Source of the DNA: Lachnospiraceae bacterium
GTDB lineage: Bacteria; Bacillota_A; Clostridia; Lachnospirales; Lachnospiraceae
Reading direction: 5' to 3'
Length of the DNA stretch: 64,000 bases
Assembly: GCA_028694115.1 (NCBI GenBank)
Contig: JAQUUB010000002.1
Location: forward strand, 46,698-110,697
The position numbers were made by a program, and so were the translations under genes. Shown here in pieces: positions 1 to 8,230 of the stretch (positions are counted from its first letter, which is position 1; the number at the start of each line of letters is the position of its first letter). The notes under the pieces were generated by a model. It was not told where the DNA came from. It worked only from the letters and a program-made list of their open reading frames with translations, and ran no database searches.

Positions 1-1077
1 AAATTTCATATTGTTGCAGTTCCCACTCCTATTAATCAAGACAAGACTCCTGATTTAACACCAGTAGAGGGTGCAAGTCACGTGGTAGGAAGAAATCTTA
101 CAAAAGGATCCATCGTGGTTTACGAATCAACGGTTTATCCAGGAGTAACGGAGGATGTGTGTGTTCCTATTCTAGAACAGGAATCAGGATTAACATGTGG
201 GATTGACTTTAAGGTTGGTTATTCGCCAGAAAGAATTAATCCAGGAGATAAGGTTCATCGATTAGAGAACATTAAAAAGATTGTTTCGGGAATGGATGAG
301 GAATCTCTTTTAGAGATTGCGAAAGTATACGAATTAGTGATCAAAGTGGGCGTTCATCGTGCAAGCTCGATTAAGGTAGCAGAGGCTGCAAAAGTAGTGG
401 AGAATAGTCAGAGGGATATCAACATTGCATTTATTAATGAACTTGCAATGGCTTTTGATAAGATGGGGATTGATACAAGAGAAGTGATTGAAGCAATGAA
501 TACCAAGTGGAATGCACTAGGTTTTTATCCAGGATTGGTAGGGGGTCATTGCATTGGTGTAGATCCCTATTATTTTGTTTATGAAGCAGAAAAGCTAGGA
601 TATCATTCCCAAATTATATCATCCGGTAGAAGAGTAAATGATGACATGCCAGTATTTATCGCAGAAAAAATCATCAAGCAATTAGTTTTGGCCAACAAAA
701 AGGTAAGGCAATCGAAAATTGTTTTTCTGGGTGCTACTTTTAAGGAAAATTGCCCTGATGTCAGAAATTCAAAAATCATGGAAGTTGTTTCACAAGTTGA
801 AAAATATGGAATTTACCCTCTTATTGTTGATCCCATTGCAGATAGCAGAGAAGTACAAAGAGAATATGGATACGAATTATCAGACATAGAGAGTATAAAG
901 GATGCGGACTGTATTGTAATCGGTGTTGCTCATAAATGCTTTTGTGACATGTCCTTAAATCAAATCAATGCATTCTTTGGAGAAATGCCTCAGGAAGAAA
1001 AGGTAATCATTGATATTAAAAGTATTCTTGAACGGAAGGAACTTGAAAAATTAGGTTTTTGTTATTGGAGATTGTAA
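1..1077 (+). CDS. UDP-N-acetylhexosamine 6-dehydrogenase, TviB/WbpA type (5' end cut by window)
   Basis: Oxidises the C6 hydroxyl of a UDP-N-acetylhexosamine to the uronic acid in the cytoplasm, giving a UDP-HexNAcA donor. The frame is open from base 1 and begins inside the protein (KFHIVAVPTPINQD), so the N-terminal Rossmann glycine motif lies outside the window. The catalytic-cysteine motif GGHCIGVDPYY lies near base 545, and 'SPERINPGD' is typical of the TviB/WbpA branch rather than of UDP-glucose dehydrogenase. The C-terminal UDP-binding part (GATFKENCPDVRNS) is complete. The GTG at 82 is internal and not a start. The gene ends 3 bp before the flippase gene, so they are probably one operon. 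Which HexNAc is the substrate (Glc or Gal) cannot be told. Confidence 0.9.
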   Translation, partial: KFHIVAVPTPINQDKTPDLTPVEGASHVVGRNLTKGSIVVYESTVYPGVTEDVCVPILEQESGLTCGIDFKVGYSPERINPGDKVHRLENIKKIVSGMDEESLLEIAKVYELVIKVGVHRASSIKVAEAAKVVENSQRDINIAFINELAMAFDKMGIDTREVIEAMNTKWNALGFYPGLVGGHCIGVDPYYFVYEAEKLGYHSQIISSGRRVNDDMPVFIAEKIIKQLVLANKKVRQSKIVFLGATFKENCPDVRNSKIMEVVSQVEKYGIYPLIVDPIADSREVQREYGYELSDIESIKDADCIVIGVAHKCFCDMSLNQINAFFGEMPQEEKVIIDIKSILERKELEKLGFCYWRL

Positions 1078-1080
1078 TAC

Positions 1081-2562
1081 ATGAGTGAAGAAAAAAAACC
1101 AAGTGCATTTACAGGTTTTTTGCGCTATTTTTATGGTAATTTTATAGTTCTAATTTTGGGATTTGTATCGATTCCATTAATTACAAGGCTGATGTCAACC
1201 GATGAATACGGAAAATCGGGCATGTTTACAACTGCAGTTACAGTCATTTATATATTTGCAATCCTTGGTATGGACCAAACATACATTAGATACTATTATA
1301 AGGAGGGAATCAATCGAGTTGCTTTGATGAAGCAATGTTTATTTCCTGCACTTGGAATTGTCGGAGTTTTGGCTATTATTTATAGCATTTTTTCTGACTA
1401 TGCAAATCATTTTCTGTTTGGACAAGGGGGTAGGGATATTACTATCCTTGTAATTGCTTACACGGTTATTTCAGTCTTTGAACGTTTTATGTTTTTAGAT
1501 ATCCGCATGTCACAAAATGGGAAATTGTATTCAAACTTAAATATTTTTTCAAAAGTATTGTATATCGGTCTTTTATTAATAGCCTTTCACTTTTTAGGGG
1601 ACAATTTCAGGGTAGTACTTTATGCAATGACGCTGTCATTGGGGATTGTTACCGCTTATATATCCTTAAGATTTGTGATGATACACCGCAAGGATGATAA
1701 AACTATAGAACAAAACCAAACGGTATCACAAAAAGAATTAATAAAATATGGAATGCCCTTTATTATGGTACTCCTCATGGAGTGGCTGTTATCATCTTGC
1801 GATCGATGGTCTCTAAGAATCTGGTCTGGCTATCACGAGTTAGGGATTTACAATGCGGCAATGAACATTATGTCTATTTTGTTAACCTTCAAAGCTACAT
1901 TTGTAGCATTTTGGTCACCTGTAGCAATGGAAAAATATGAAATGGATAGTGAAGAAAACTGTCATTTATTTTTCAGAAAAGCGTTCTCGATTACTAGATT
2001 TTTATGTGTATTAGCAGCTTTTGGCCTGATTTTATTCCGCCAGATCATTGCATTTATTTTAGGTGGTGATTACAGGAGTGCAGTGTCTGTAATCCCGTTC
2101 CTTACATTAATGCCTATTTTTAGTATTATGTTTGAAATAACAAATCAGGGAATCAAGTTTAAAAACCAAAATCGATATCTTAATTATGCATCCTTCGTTG
2201 CAATCCTATGTAACTTGTGTGGAAATGCATTGTTAGTACCGCGTTTTGGCGGGGTGGGTGCAGCATTTGCAACCGGAATTACGTATATGACATATTTTGT
2301 AATAGGTTCATTTTTTTCGGAAAAGTGTTATACGGTTGGATATGATTATAAAAAAACAATCCTTTATGGGATTTTATTGATTTTATATGCTGGCATTGCA
2401 ACCTTTGTCACAGGAATGCTGATGAGTGTTATATCAGGTGTTTTGGGTATTCTTTTTGTCTGCATTGTGGATTATAAGACATTCAAAGAAATTTTAGATT
2501 TTATATTACAGATATTCAAAAGGAAAAAGTGTGAGAAGTCGCAAGCGCCTTCTTCTCACTGA
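1081..2562 (+). CDS. Wzx-type polysaccharide flippase (MOP superfamily)
   Basis: Predicted inner-membrane protein of 493 residues with about 12-14 hydrophobic segments, the usual size for Wzx/O-antigen flippases of the MVF/MATE/MOP superfamily. The N-terminus FYGNFIVLILGFVSIPLITR followed by the MSTDEYG motif is characteristic of this family. It would move undecaprenyl-diphosphate-linked repeat units across the membrane. The start is ATG 1081, preceded by GGAG 14 bp upstream at the end of the dehydrogenase gene. The C-terminus is basic and its last codons overlap a hairpin (2531-2559). Two unknown membrane genes follow; one may be the matching polymerase. Family assignment is good, the specific cargo is unknown. 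Confidence 0.88.
   Translation: MSEEKKPSAFTGFLRYFYGNFIVLILGFVSIPLITRLMSTDEYGKSGMFTTAVTVIYIFAILGMDQTYIRYYYKEGINRVALMKQCLFPALGIVGVLAIIYSIFSDYANHFLFGQGGRDITILVIAYTVISVFERFMFLDIRMSQNGKLYSNLNIFSKVLYIGLLLIAFHFLGDNFRVVLYAMTLSLGIVTAYISLRFVMIHRKDDKTIEQNQTVSQKELIKYGMPFIMVLLMEWLLSSCDRWSLRIWSGYHELGIYNAAMNIMSILLTFKATFVAFWSPVAMEKYEMDSEENCHLFFRKAFSITRFLCVLAAFGLILFRQIIAFILGGDYRSAVSVIPFLTLMPIFSIMFEITNQGIKFKNQNRYLNYASFVAILCNLCGNALLVPRFGGVGAAFATGITYMTYFVIGSFFSEKCYTVGYDYKKTILYGILLILYAGIATFVTGMLMSVISGVLGILFVCIVDYKTFKEILDFILQIFKRKKCEKSQAPSSH
2531..2559 (+). repeat. Hairpin element with CGCAAGCG loop, at the 3' end of the flippase gene
   Basis: Arms GTGAGAAG (2531-2538) and CTTCTCAC (2552-2559) form an 8-bp perfect stem around a loop containing CGCAAGCG. 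The same core recurs at 6819-6842 (AGAAG-C-CGCAAGCG-T-CTTCT), differing at two positions in 23. It overlaps the last codons of the flippase gene and precedes the next gene by about 75 bp. No clear U-tract follows, so I read it as a leader or processing element rather than a standard terminator. Confidence 0.55.
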
Positions 2563-2632
2563 TTATTTGTGGCGCTGGAGCGGCATGTTTGGAAGTGTGA
2601 AAAGAATAATTTCTAGAGAAATGAGGAAAAGT

Positions 2633-3433
2633 ATGAAAAAGAGTCAAGTGATAATACAAGGAATGATTACTGCTGTTTTATTTCTCCTTCTCTTTCTGTC
2701 ATTAAGTATATCATCAAATAAAGTTCGGATTGTCTTTTCTATATTGGGAATTGGTGCTTTTGTATTAGCAAAATCAAAAAAAATAAATATAAAAATTTTG
2801 ATAATTTCGGTTATGATAGTCTTTTTTCTATTAAATGGAATTTATAACTATAGAAATATGAGCATTGTTCTTCCAATGGAACAAACCACAAATCAAACGC
2901 TATATCAATTATCTGACTATGAAAATAAAATCTATCCGGATAGCTTTTTGCGTTTATTATTAAGTGAGAAAAAGGTTGTAATTCCTTATGAATTGAAACC
3001 TTATTCAGAATATAGCTCCTACGGAAAAGATGATCTTGAGGGAAATCCTTTTTCTAATCAATACTATATAGAAAATAATTATGCCAGATATCTTATGACC
3101 TTTGCAAATGCTTATACGGTGGATGAAAAGTTACCTAAAGTAGAAACCGTTAATATGGAATTGTATCAAGATGATTTCTACAATTTTGGCGGTACAAATG
3201 ATATGTTACGATACTCTTTTCTACTCAATCAGGAGGGGATTCAAGAATCCTCTTATTTTTGGTACTCGTGGTATTACTTTACCTTTGCTCAGGAAAGAGA
3301 ACAGTACGGTTTTGTGTATATCAATATGGATGGAATAACTGAAGAAGATGTAGTAGTGGCAATATGGGATAAAAATGAGAATTTATTTCTTATGCCAATG
3401 AGCTATTATGAAAAGGAGGTAGCCAATGGATAA
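2633..3433 (+). CDS. Unknown membrane-anchored protein
   Basis: I do not recognise this 266-residue protein. It has about three N-terminal hydrophobic segments (roughly residues 7-25, 31-45 and 50-70), followed by a ~190-residue polar, tyrosine- and aromatic-rich domain with no motif I can name. A longer frame starts at GTG 2531, but that would put a hairpin and a basic leader before the first membrane segment; ATG 2633 follows GAGGAAAA at suitable distance and fits a membrane protein better. The stop overlaps the next start by 8 bp, implying translational coupling with the following multi-spanning protein. A role with the flippase or a polymerase is only a guess from position. Confidence 0.6.
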   Translation: MKKSQVIIQGMITAVLFLLLFLSLSISSNKVRIVFSILGIGAFVLAKSKKINIKILIISVMIVFFLLNGIYNYRNMSIVLPMEQTTNQTLYQLSDYENKIYPDSFLRLLLSEKKVVIPYELKPYSEYSSYGKDDLEGNPFSNQYYIENNYARYLMTFANAYTVDEKLPKVETVNMELYQDDFYNFGGTNDMLRYSFLLNQEGIQESSYFWYSWYYFTFAQEREQYGFVYINMDGITEEDVVVAIWDKNENLFLMPMSYYEKEVANG

Positions 3434-4916
3434 GCTGGCATTGCAGTCAGACATTTTTGATTTAGCAAAAGGGTATTATATTAGACAAGTTGTAGTGATT
3501 ATTGGAATTTTCTTTTTGGGCTATGTCTTCTTATCTTTTATGCAAAGAAGAAATTCCAATGTTTGGAAAGCCTTGCTGGCATACCCCATAGGGCTATCTA
3601 TTTGGGGATTAGTAAGCTACTGTTTATTGGAGGTTGGGATTCCCTATCGCCTTAGTAGTATTGGGATTTCCATATTGTTGCTTCTGATTGTTCTCTGCAT
3701 CTATTTTGTAAAACAAAGAGTACAAATTGAATTTTCTTGGAAGAGATTTTGTTTTTTGTTTTTTTTAGTAGCAGTTATCTCACTCATCAGTGCATCCGGA
3801 ATATTAAGAGTCAGTATATCAAATGACTCTGTTTATTATTATTCGGTATTTCCAGAAATTCTTGTAAAAACAGGATATTATCTTGCTTCCTTTGATGTAT
3901 TTTTGACGGATGTTGGTCAGACGACTGCCATCATTAATTGTATTCCTTATTTCTTTGGCTTTAATGAAAGCTTTGGAATTCAGCATTTCTTAAACTTTAA
4001 TTTTGCTGGTATTTTTTATATGGCAGTTTATGAAACGATACAAAATGGCAGAGATAAAAAGAAAGCTTCTATTTTTGCTGTTTTTTCAACAATGTTACTA
4101 TTTTCCTCTACGCCATTTCTATTAACTTCTAAATGGGTATTAGCAAATGTATACTTCATGGATTTTCTATTTATTATCTTTTATTTAGGGATTAAAAGGG
4201 AAAGAGAGAAAGGAAACGAAGAAGGAAGTCAAGATTTGCTGTGGATTCAGGGGATTTTGATTGCAATGCTCTGCATGATGAGAATGGAAGGCGGAATGAT
4301 GGCATGTCTGCTGATCCTTTGTATTTCTTATTTATCTTATTCTAATAAGGAGTTAATTTGCTACCTGACACTTCCAGTCTGTGTTATGCAGCTATCTTAT
4401 TATGCGATGTTATTTATACGACTAAAAGTAGATCCGTTATATAGCTTTTTAGACATTAAGAAAGCGATGGTAATGGTTCTGCTTTTGGCTATGGTATTCA
4501 TTTATTTCTTGCTTTTTCGCAATAAAGTATTTCTATTTCTACAGAAATACTTTGCAACCTTTTTTATAGGTACTTTAAGTATTGGAAATCTTTTGCTACT
4601 CATTTTGAATACGGATAGATATATGACAAATCTGTCATGTTTTGGACAAAATATAATTCTTCAAAATGGTTGGGGCTATTTTGGGTTCTTTGTATTGATT
4701 ATGCTATTGCTGTTGCCTAAGAGTGATAAAAAGATGAGCTATTCTGATTTGTTTTGTATTGGATATATTCTTTTTACGATAGCGGTCTGTTGGGCAAGAA
4801 GCGGTACATTGCGAATCGGTATTGGCGATTCTGGGAATCGAGTAATGATGCAGATTATCCCATTTGTTGTGTTTACCATTGTAGAAAAAATAACGGAGTT
4901 GATCTACAAGAAATAA
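3426..4916 (+). CDS. Polytopic membrane protein, candidate Wzy-like polymerase or GT-C transferase
   Basis: 496 residues with about 12 predicted membrane segments spread over the whole length and only short loops, apart from a loop around residues 125-170 containing SNDSVYYYS and 'FDVFLTDVGQT'. This size and topology match O-antigen-type polymerases and GT-C glycosyltransferases, but no family signature is clear. Start ATG 3426 has GGAGG 6 nt upstream and overlaps the preceding gene by 8 bp. It lies after a dehydrogenase, a flippase and a membrane-anchored protein, so a polymerase for the same glycan is the natural guess. The stop codon is directly adjacent to the stop of the convergent gene on the other strand. 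Confidence 0.6.
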   Translation: MDKLALQSDIFDLAKGYYIRQVVVIIGIFFLGYVFLSFMQRRNSNVWKALLAYPIGLSIWGLVSYCLLEVGIPYRLSSIGISILLLLIVLCIYFVKQRVQIEFSWKRFCFLFFLVAVISLISASGILRVSISNDSVYYYSVFPEILVKTGYYLASFDVFLTDVGQTTAIINCIPYFFGFNESFGIQHFLNFNFAGIFYMAVYETIQNGRDKKKASIFAVFSTMLLFSSTPFLLTSKWVLANVYFMDFLFIIFYLGIKREREKGNEEGSQDLLWIQGILIAMLCMMRMEGGMMACLLILCISYLSYSNKELICYLTLPVCVMQLSYYAMLFIRLKVDPLYSFLDIKKAMVMVLLLAMVFIYFLLFRNKVFLFLQKYFATFFIGTLSIGNLLLLILNTDRYMTNLSCFGQNIILQNGWGYFGFFVLIMLLLLPKSDKKMSYSDLFCIGYILFTIAVCWARSGTLRIGIGDSGNRVMMQIIPFVVFTIVEKITELIYKK

Positions 4917-4932
4917 TTACTTTCTGTAGATC
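4901..4932. terminator. Hairpin shared by two convergent gene ends
   Basis: Arms GATCTACA (4901-4908) and TGTAGATC (4925-4932) extend by GAAA/TTTC with one bulged base, giving 12 bp. The stop codons of the + gene (4914-4916) and the - gene (4917-4919) sit back to back in the loop, and both proteins end in IYxK encoded by the arms. Position and symmetry suggest a bidirectional transcription end point, but neither side has a good U-tract. Confidence 0.45.
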
Positions 4933-6644
4933 ATACCACAATCCGTTCTTATTATTTCATAATTATTTTCTGTAACATATTCTAAAAGCCAGCCACCAAC
5001 CTCATTTTCGTTTGGTGTGGGATCGGCCTCAACATCTCCACATGCATCATAGGAGCCTATTTTTTCATCTAAAACAAATATTATATTGGGAAATTTTTCA
5101 GGATGCTCCTGATAATAAACGGGTAGTCTTTCACTACTGAATTTTGTCCTCCAGGTAGTAGGTGCGGCACATTTCATATCGGTTGCCAGATAACCCCAAG
5201 GGAGTAACTTCGTAAAAAAGATGGTACCTTCATCATTCGTGCAGTATGTCTGAATGGTTTCATAAACCGTTTGATAATCGGACTGGTGTCGTTCGGTGGT
5301 ATAAAGACCAGCAGCAGGTCCTATTGTAATCTTTCTAGTTAACTGAGATAATGGTGCATCACGATAGATATTCACCATTCGTAAGGTCATGGTTTGAATC
5401 AGTGTAATTCCAATAATGAGTGCAAACAGTGTACAGAACAGCTTCTGGGTGGTAAGCGTATAGGACGAGGAAGCGTCTAAAATCTCCTGCATAAAGTCGC
5501 TAATAAAGCAAATAGATCCAATAGCAGAGATACTATGACCAAGAGTCATGATATAAAGATAACCATTTGAGGAATAGCTAAACACCATAGAAAATATAAG
5601 ACCAGATCCATAAAGCAAGAAAAGGAGTGGCTGATTGCGTTTTACTGTCATAAAGTAACAAGGTAAGGCAAAGAGAGTCATCGCTGTGCTGATATAACCA
5701 GTGTGTCCAATACTAAAATAAAAGTAAATAAAAAATAACAGGATGTTCCCGATTGTCAGTAGCTGCTTATAAACGGGATTTAATCTGCGTCCAAAAATGA
5801 ATGTAAAAAGTATAAACAGGTAACTGATATAAGTAGCTTTTCCATAAACTTGATGAATGGATATAAAAAACTTTTTGAAAGGGTAGATCAGACTTGTTGC
5901 ATGCTCTTCATCACTTAATACGAAAGGTAATGTTTCTAAAATATCTTTGATCGAGATCTTTGAGAAAACGTAAATCAAAATAATCACTGCCAAGGATACG
6001 ATACCAATCAGTGTATAAGGAAAGATAGAACGAAGCTCCTTCTTTTTAATAGAGCATAAGATGAGAGCAGCGCTGCATATAAAATAAGCCAATGCCATGG
6101 AAGGAAGGCAAATGACGGAGGCAGCAAAGAAAACACCGGAAGCAATTAGCTTTCTCTTTTTATAATCAATGGAATTGATACTATCATAAATCAAAAGCAT
6201 TGCTAGTAAATAAAAACCAACAGACATGGTATAATAGGATAGGGTAGCAATATTTAGGTGTGCATAAAAAAAGTAAAATAGAGCACAACATAATGAGATA
6301 AAAACAGAGTAGGTTTTCTTCAATATATGAAATGCAGTTAAAGAAACAGCAAGAGAAAAGAATACATAGCAGATACGAAAGAAAAGTAATATTCCAGTTG
6401 TTGAACCAGTAATGATAACAAAAAGACTGTGGAGAGGTAATAATAGTAACGAAACTAATTGAGTTGGAAACCATTCGTGATAAAAGATAGAATCCCCCTG
6501 ATAAAAGCGATGGGTCGTGGAAGCATAAAAAGTTTCATCTGACCAGCAGAAGCTATATCTTGTTTTTAGCAAAAGCGCGATCGTACAAATAGTAAAAAGA
6601 AGGTATGGAATATACTGATAATAATTTTTTTTTACTTGATTCAT
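4917..6644 (-). CDS. GT-C superfamily integral membrane glycosyltransferase (GT39/ArnT-like)
   Basis: 575 residues with many membrane segments in the first ~400 residues and a soluble C-terminal part of ~150 residues. After the first membrane helix comes WSDETFY with the acidic pair D36-E37, the position of the catalytic or metal-binding Asp/Glu of GT-C enzymes that use polyprenyl-phosphate sugars. It would transfer a sugar from undecaprenyl-phosphate outside the membrane. On the minus strand, the ATG is preceded by GGAG at 6 nt spacing. It is the only gene of the first 35 kb that runs against the rest, so it must have its own promoter in 6645-6760. Acceptor and donor are unknown. Confidence 0.72.
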   Translation of the reverse strand: MNQVKKNYYQYIPYLLFTICTIALLLKTRYSFCWSDETFYASTTHRFYQGDSIFYHEWFPTQLVSLLLLPLHSLFVIITGSTTGILLFFRICYVFFSLAVSLTAFHILKKTYSVFISLCCALFYFFYAHLNIATLSYYTMSVGFYLLAMLLIYDSINSIDYKKRKLIASGVFFAASVICLPSMALAYFICSAALILCSIKKKELRSIFPYTLIGIVSLAVIILIYVFSKISIKDILETLPFVLSDEEHATSLIYPFKKFFISIHQVYGKATYISYLFILFTFIFGRRLNPVYKQLLTIGNILLFFIYFYFSIGHTGYISTAMTLFALPCYFMTVKRNQPLLFLLYGSGLIFSMVFSYSSNGYLYIMTLGHSISAIGSICFISDFMQEILDASSSYTLTTQKLFCTLFALIIGITLIQTMTLRMVNIYRDAPLSQLTRKITIGPAAGLYTTERHQSDYQTVYETIQTYCTNDEGTIFFTKLLPWGYLATDMKCAAPTTWRTKFSSERLPVYYQEHPEKFPNIIFVLDEKIGSYDACGDVEADPTPNENEVGGWLLEYVTENNYEIIRTDCGMIYRK

Positions 6645-6722
6645 GATGACTCCATTTCCATATGTTAGGATTTTATATCAAACTAAATATAGCAAATATT
6701 TCTAAAGAATTCAATTAGCCTA

Positions 6723-6751
6723 TTGAAAAAGTGGTTCATAATTCGTATTAT
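6723..6751 (+). promoter_or_regulatory. Sigma-A-type promoter for ugd
   Basis: TTGAAA (6723-6728) and TATTAT (6746-6751) are separated by 17 nt. The predicted transcript starts near 6758, exactly at the 5' arm GTGTGAAA of the hairpin leader described next. Confidence 0.65.
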
Positions 6752-6754
6752 ATA

Positions 6755-6843
6755 AAGTGTGAAAAGATATACTAGCGCATAAAAGAACCATGCTAAGTAT
6801 ATCTAAGTTTCACACCTGAAGAAGCCGCAAGCGTCTTCTTCTA
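6755..6843 (+). repeat. Structured 5' leader with 55-bp repeat (copy A)
   Basis: Bases 6755-6809 match 12626-12680 at 53 of 55 positions. GTGTGAAA (6757-6764) pairs with TTTCACAC (6808-6815); inside it AGATATACT (6765-6773) pairs with AGTATATCT (6796-6804), then GCAT with ATGC, giving a long bulged hairpin. A second hairpin, GAAGAAG/CTTCTTC around CGCAAGCG, follows at 6819-6842. Because the predicted start site is at the first base of the outer stem, the mRNA would carry a 5'-terminal stem-loop. Function unknown; mRNA stabilisation or an antitermination/attenuation signal are possible. Confidence 0.7.
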
Positions 6844-6895
6844 GCGAAATAAAGGTTTTATTTTTAATTGAAGAAGATAGCGGGAGGCTTAAGAT

Positions 6896-8200
6896 ATGAA
6901 GATCGCAGTGGCTGGTACGGGATATGTGGGATTAGTAACGGGCGTATGTCTGGCAGAAAATGGACATTATGTAACCTGTGTTGACGTTGAGGAAAAAAAG
7001 GTTCAGATGATGCAAAAAGGAAAATCCCCTATTTATGAACCAGGACTATCAGAATTAATGAAAAAGAATATGGACAAGTTATCTTTTACAACTGATTATA
7101 AAGAGGCATATCAGGATGCAGATGTGATTTTCGTTGGTGTTGGAACGCCAGAGAAAAGAGATGGATCAGCAAATTTAACCTATGTATATACGGTGGTAGA
7201 CCAAATTGCAGAATCTATCACAAAAGAGTGTGTTGTAGTAATAAAATCAACGGTTCCAATTGGAACAAATGATAAAATAGAAGCTTATTTACATGAAAAA
7301 CTGGACGGAAAGTTTAAAATTCATATTGCTTCTAATCCAGAGTTTTTAGCACAGGGAACAGCAGTACAAGATACACTTCATGCTTCTAGAATTGTAATTG
7401 GTGTAGAAGATGATTTTTCAGAGACAATCTTAAAGGAAGTTTATAAGAATTTTGATGCACCATTATTAACTACGAACAGACGAAGTGCAGAAATGATAAA
7501 ATATGCATCAAATGATTTTCTTGCATTAAAAATATCTTATATCAATGAAATTGCAAATCTTTGTGAAATTATTGGTGCAGATATTGAAGATGTGGCAAAA
7601 GGCATGAGCTTTGATAGCAGAATTGGAAGTAAATTTTTAAATGCTGGGATTGGATATGGTGGATCCTGTTTTCCAAAGGATACAAAGGCATTAAGCTGGC
7701 TGGCAAATTATAATGATAATGAGATTAAAACAATTAAAGCGGCAATCGAAGTTAATGAGAATCAGAAATTGAAATTAGTCAAAAAAGCTGCTAAATATTA
7801 TAAGGATTTCAGAGGATTGACAATTGCTGTCCTGGGGTTAACATTTAAACCTGGAACAGATGATTTGAGAGAGGCACCCTCATTAGTGACAGTACCTCTA
7901 TTAATTGATGATGGAGCTAAAGTAAAGGCTTGGGATCCTGTTGGAGTAGAAAATTTTAAAAAACATGTTTCTGATGGGATTACCTATTATGAAACAATAG
8001 AAGAGACGTTAGAAGACACAGATCTCTGCTTTATTTTCACGGAATGGGAAGAAATAAAAAAATTAGATCCTTCGATATTTACTAAAAAAATGAAGAATCC
8101 CATTGTAATTGACGGAAGAAATTGCTTTCGAAGTGGAGTAATGAAGGATGTTCCAATCGTATATGAAAGTATTGGAAGAGCTGTTGTTGATCATCGCTAG
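6896..8200 (+). CDS. ugd: UDP-glucose 6-dehydrogenase
   Basis: Cytoplasmic enzyme oxidising UDP-glucose to UDP-glucuronate with two NAD+. The 434-residue length is standard. N-terminal GTGYVG (residues 7-12) is the NAD-binding glycine motif, STVPIGT and NPEFLAQGTA are family signatures, GYGGSCFPKDTKAL carries the catalytic cysteine, and GLTFKPGTDDLREAPS marks the UDP-binding domain. Start ATG has GGGAGG 8 nt upstream. It has its own promoter and structured leader, and probably begins a transcript that continues into the YfhO-family gene 30 bp downstream. It is distinct from the truncated TviB-like dehydrogenase at the window start, so two different uronic acid donors are made. Confidence 0.95.
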   Translation: MKIAVAGTGYVGLVTGVCLAENGHYVTCVDVEEKKVQMMQKGKSPIYEPGLSELMKKNMDKLSFTTDYKEAYQDADVIFVGVGTPEKRDGSANLTYVYTVVDQIAESITKECVVVIKSTVPIGTNDKIEAYLHEKLDGKFKIHIASNPEFLAQGTAVQDTLHASRIVIGVEDDFSETILKEVYKNFDAPLLTTNRRSAEMIKYASNDFLALKISYINEIANLCEIIGADIEDVAKGMSFDSRIGSKFLNAGIGYGGSCFPKDTKALSWLANYNDNEIKTIKAAIEVNENQKLKLVKKAAKYYKDFRGLTIAVLGLTFKPGTDDLREAPSLVTVPLLIDDGAKVKAWDPVGVENFKKHVSDGITYYETIEETLEDTDLCFIFTEWEEIKKLDPSIFTKKMKNPIVIDGRNCFRSGVMKDVPIVYESIGRAVVDHR

Positions 8201-8230
8201 AAATACTTCTGATGGGTATAAGGGAATAAA

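Noticed and set aside
82..84. GTG 82 as start of the first gene
   Set aside because: The frame is open from base 1 and encodes conserved dehydrogenase sequence before it.
4754..4975. A 73-codon plus-strand frame at the convergent gene ends
   Set aside because: It overlaps the membrane protein gene out of frame, has no ribosome site, and its sequence is what the two real genes force.
6757..6842. Calling the leader hairpins a riboswitch or LoaP target outright
   Set aside because: No known riboswitch consensus was recognised and no NusG paralogue is in the window; kept as an unexplained structured leader.
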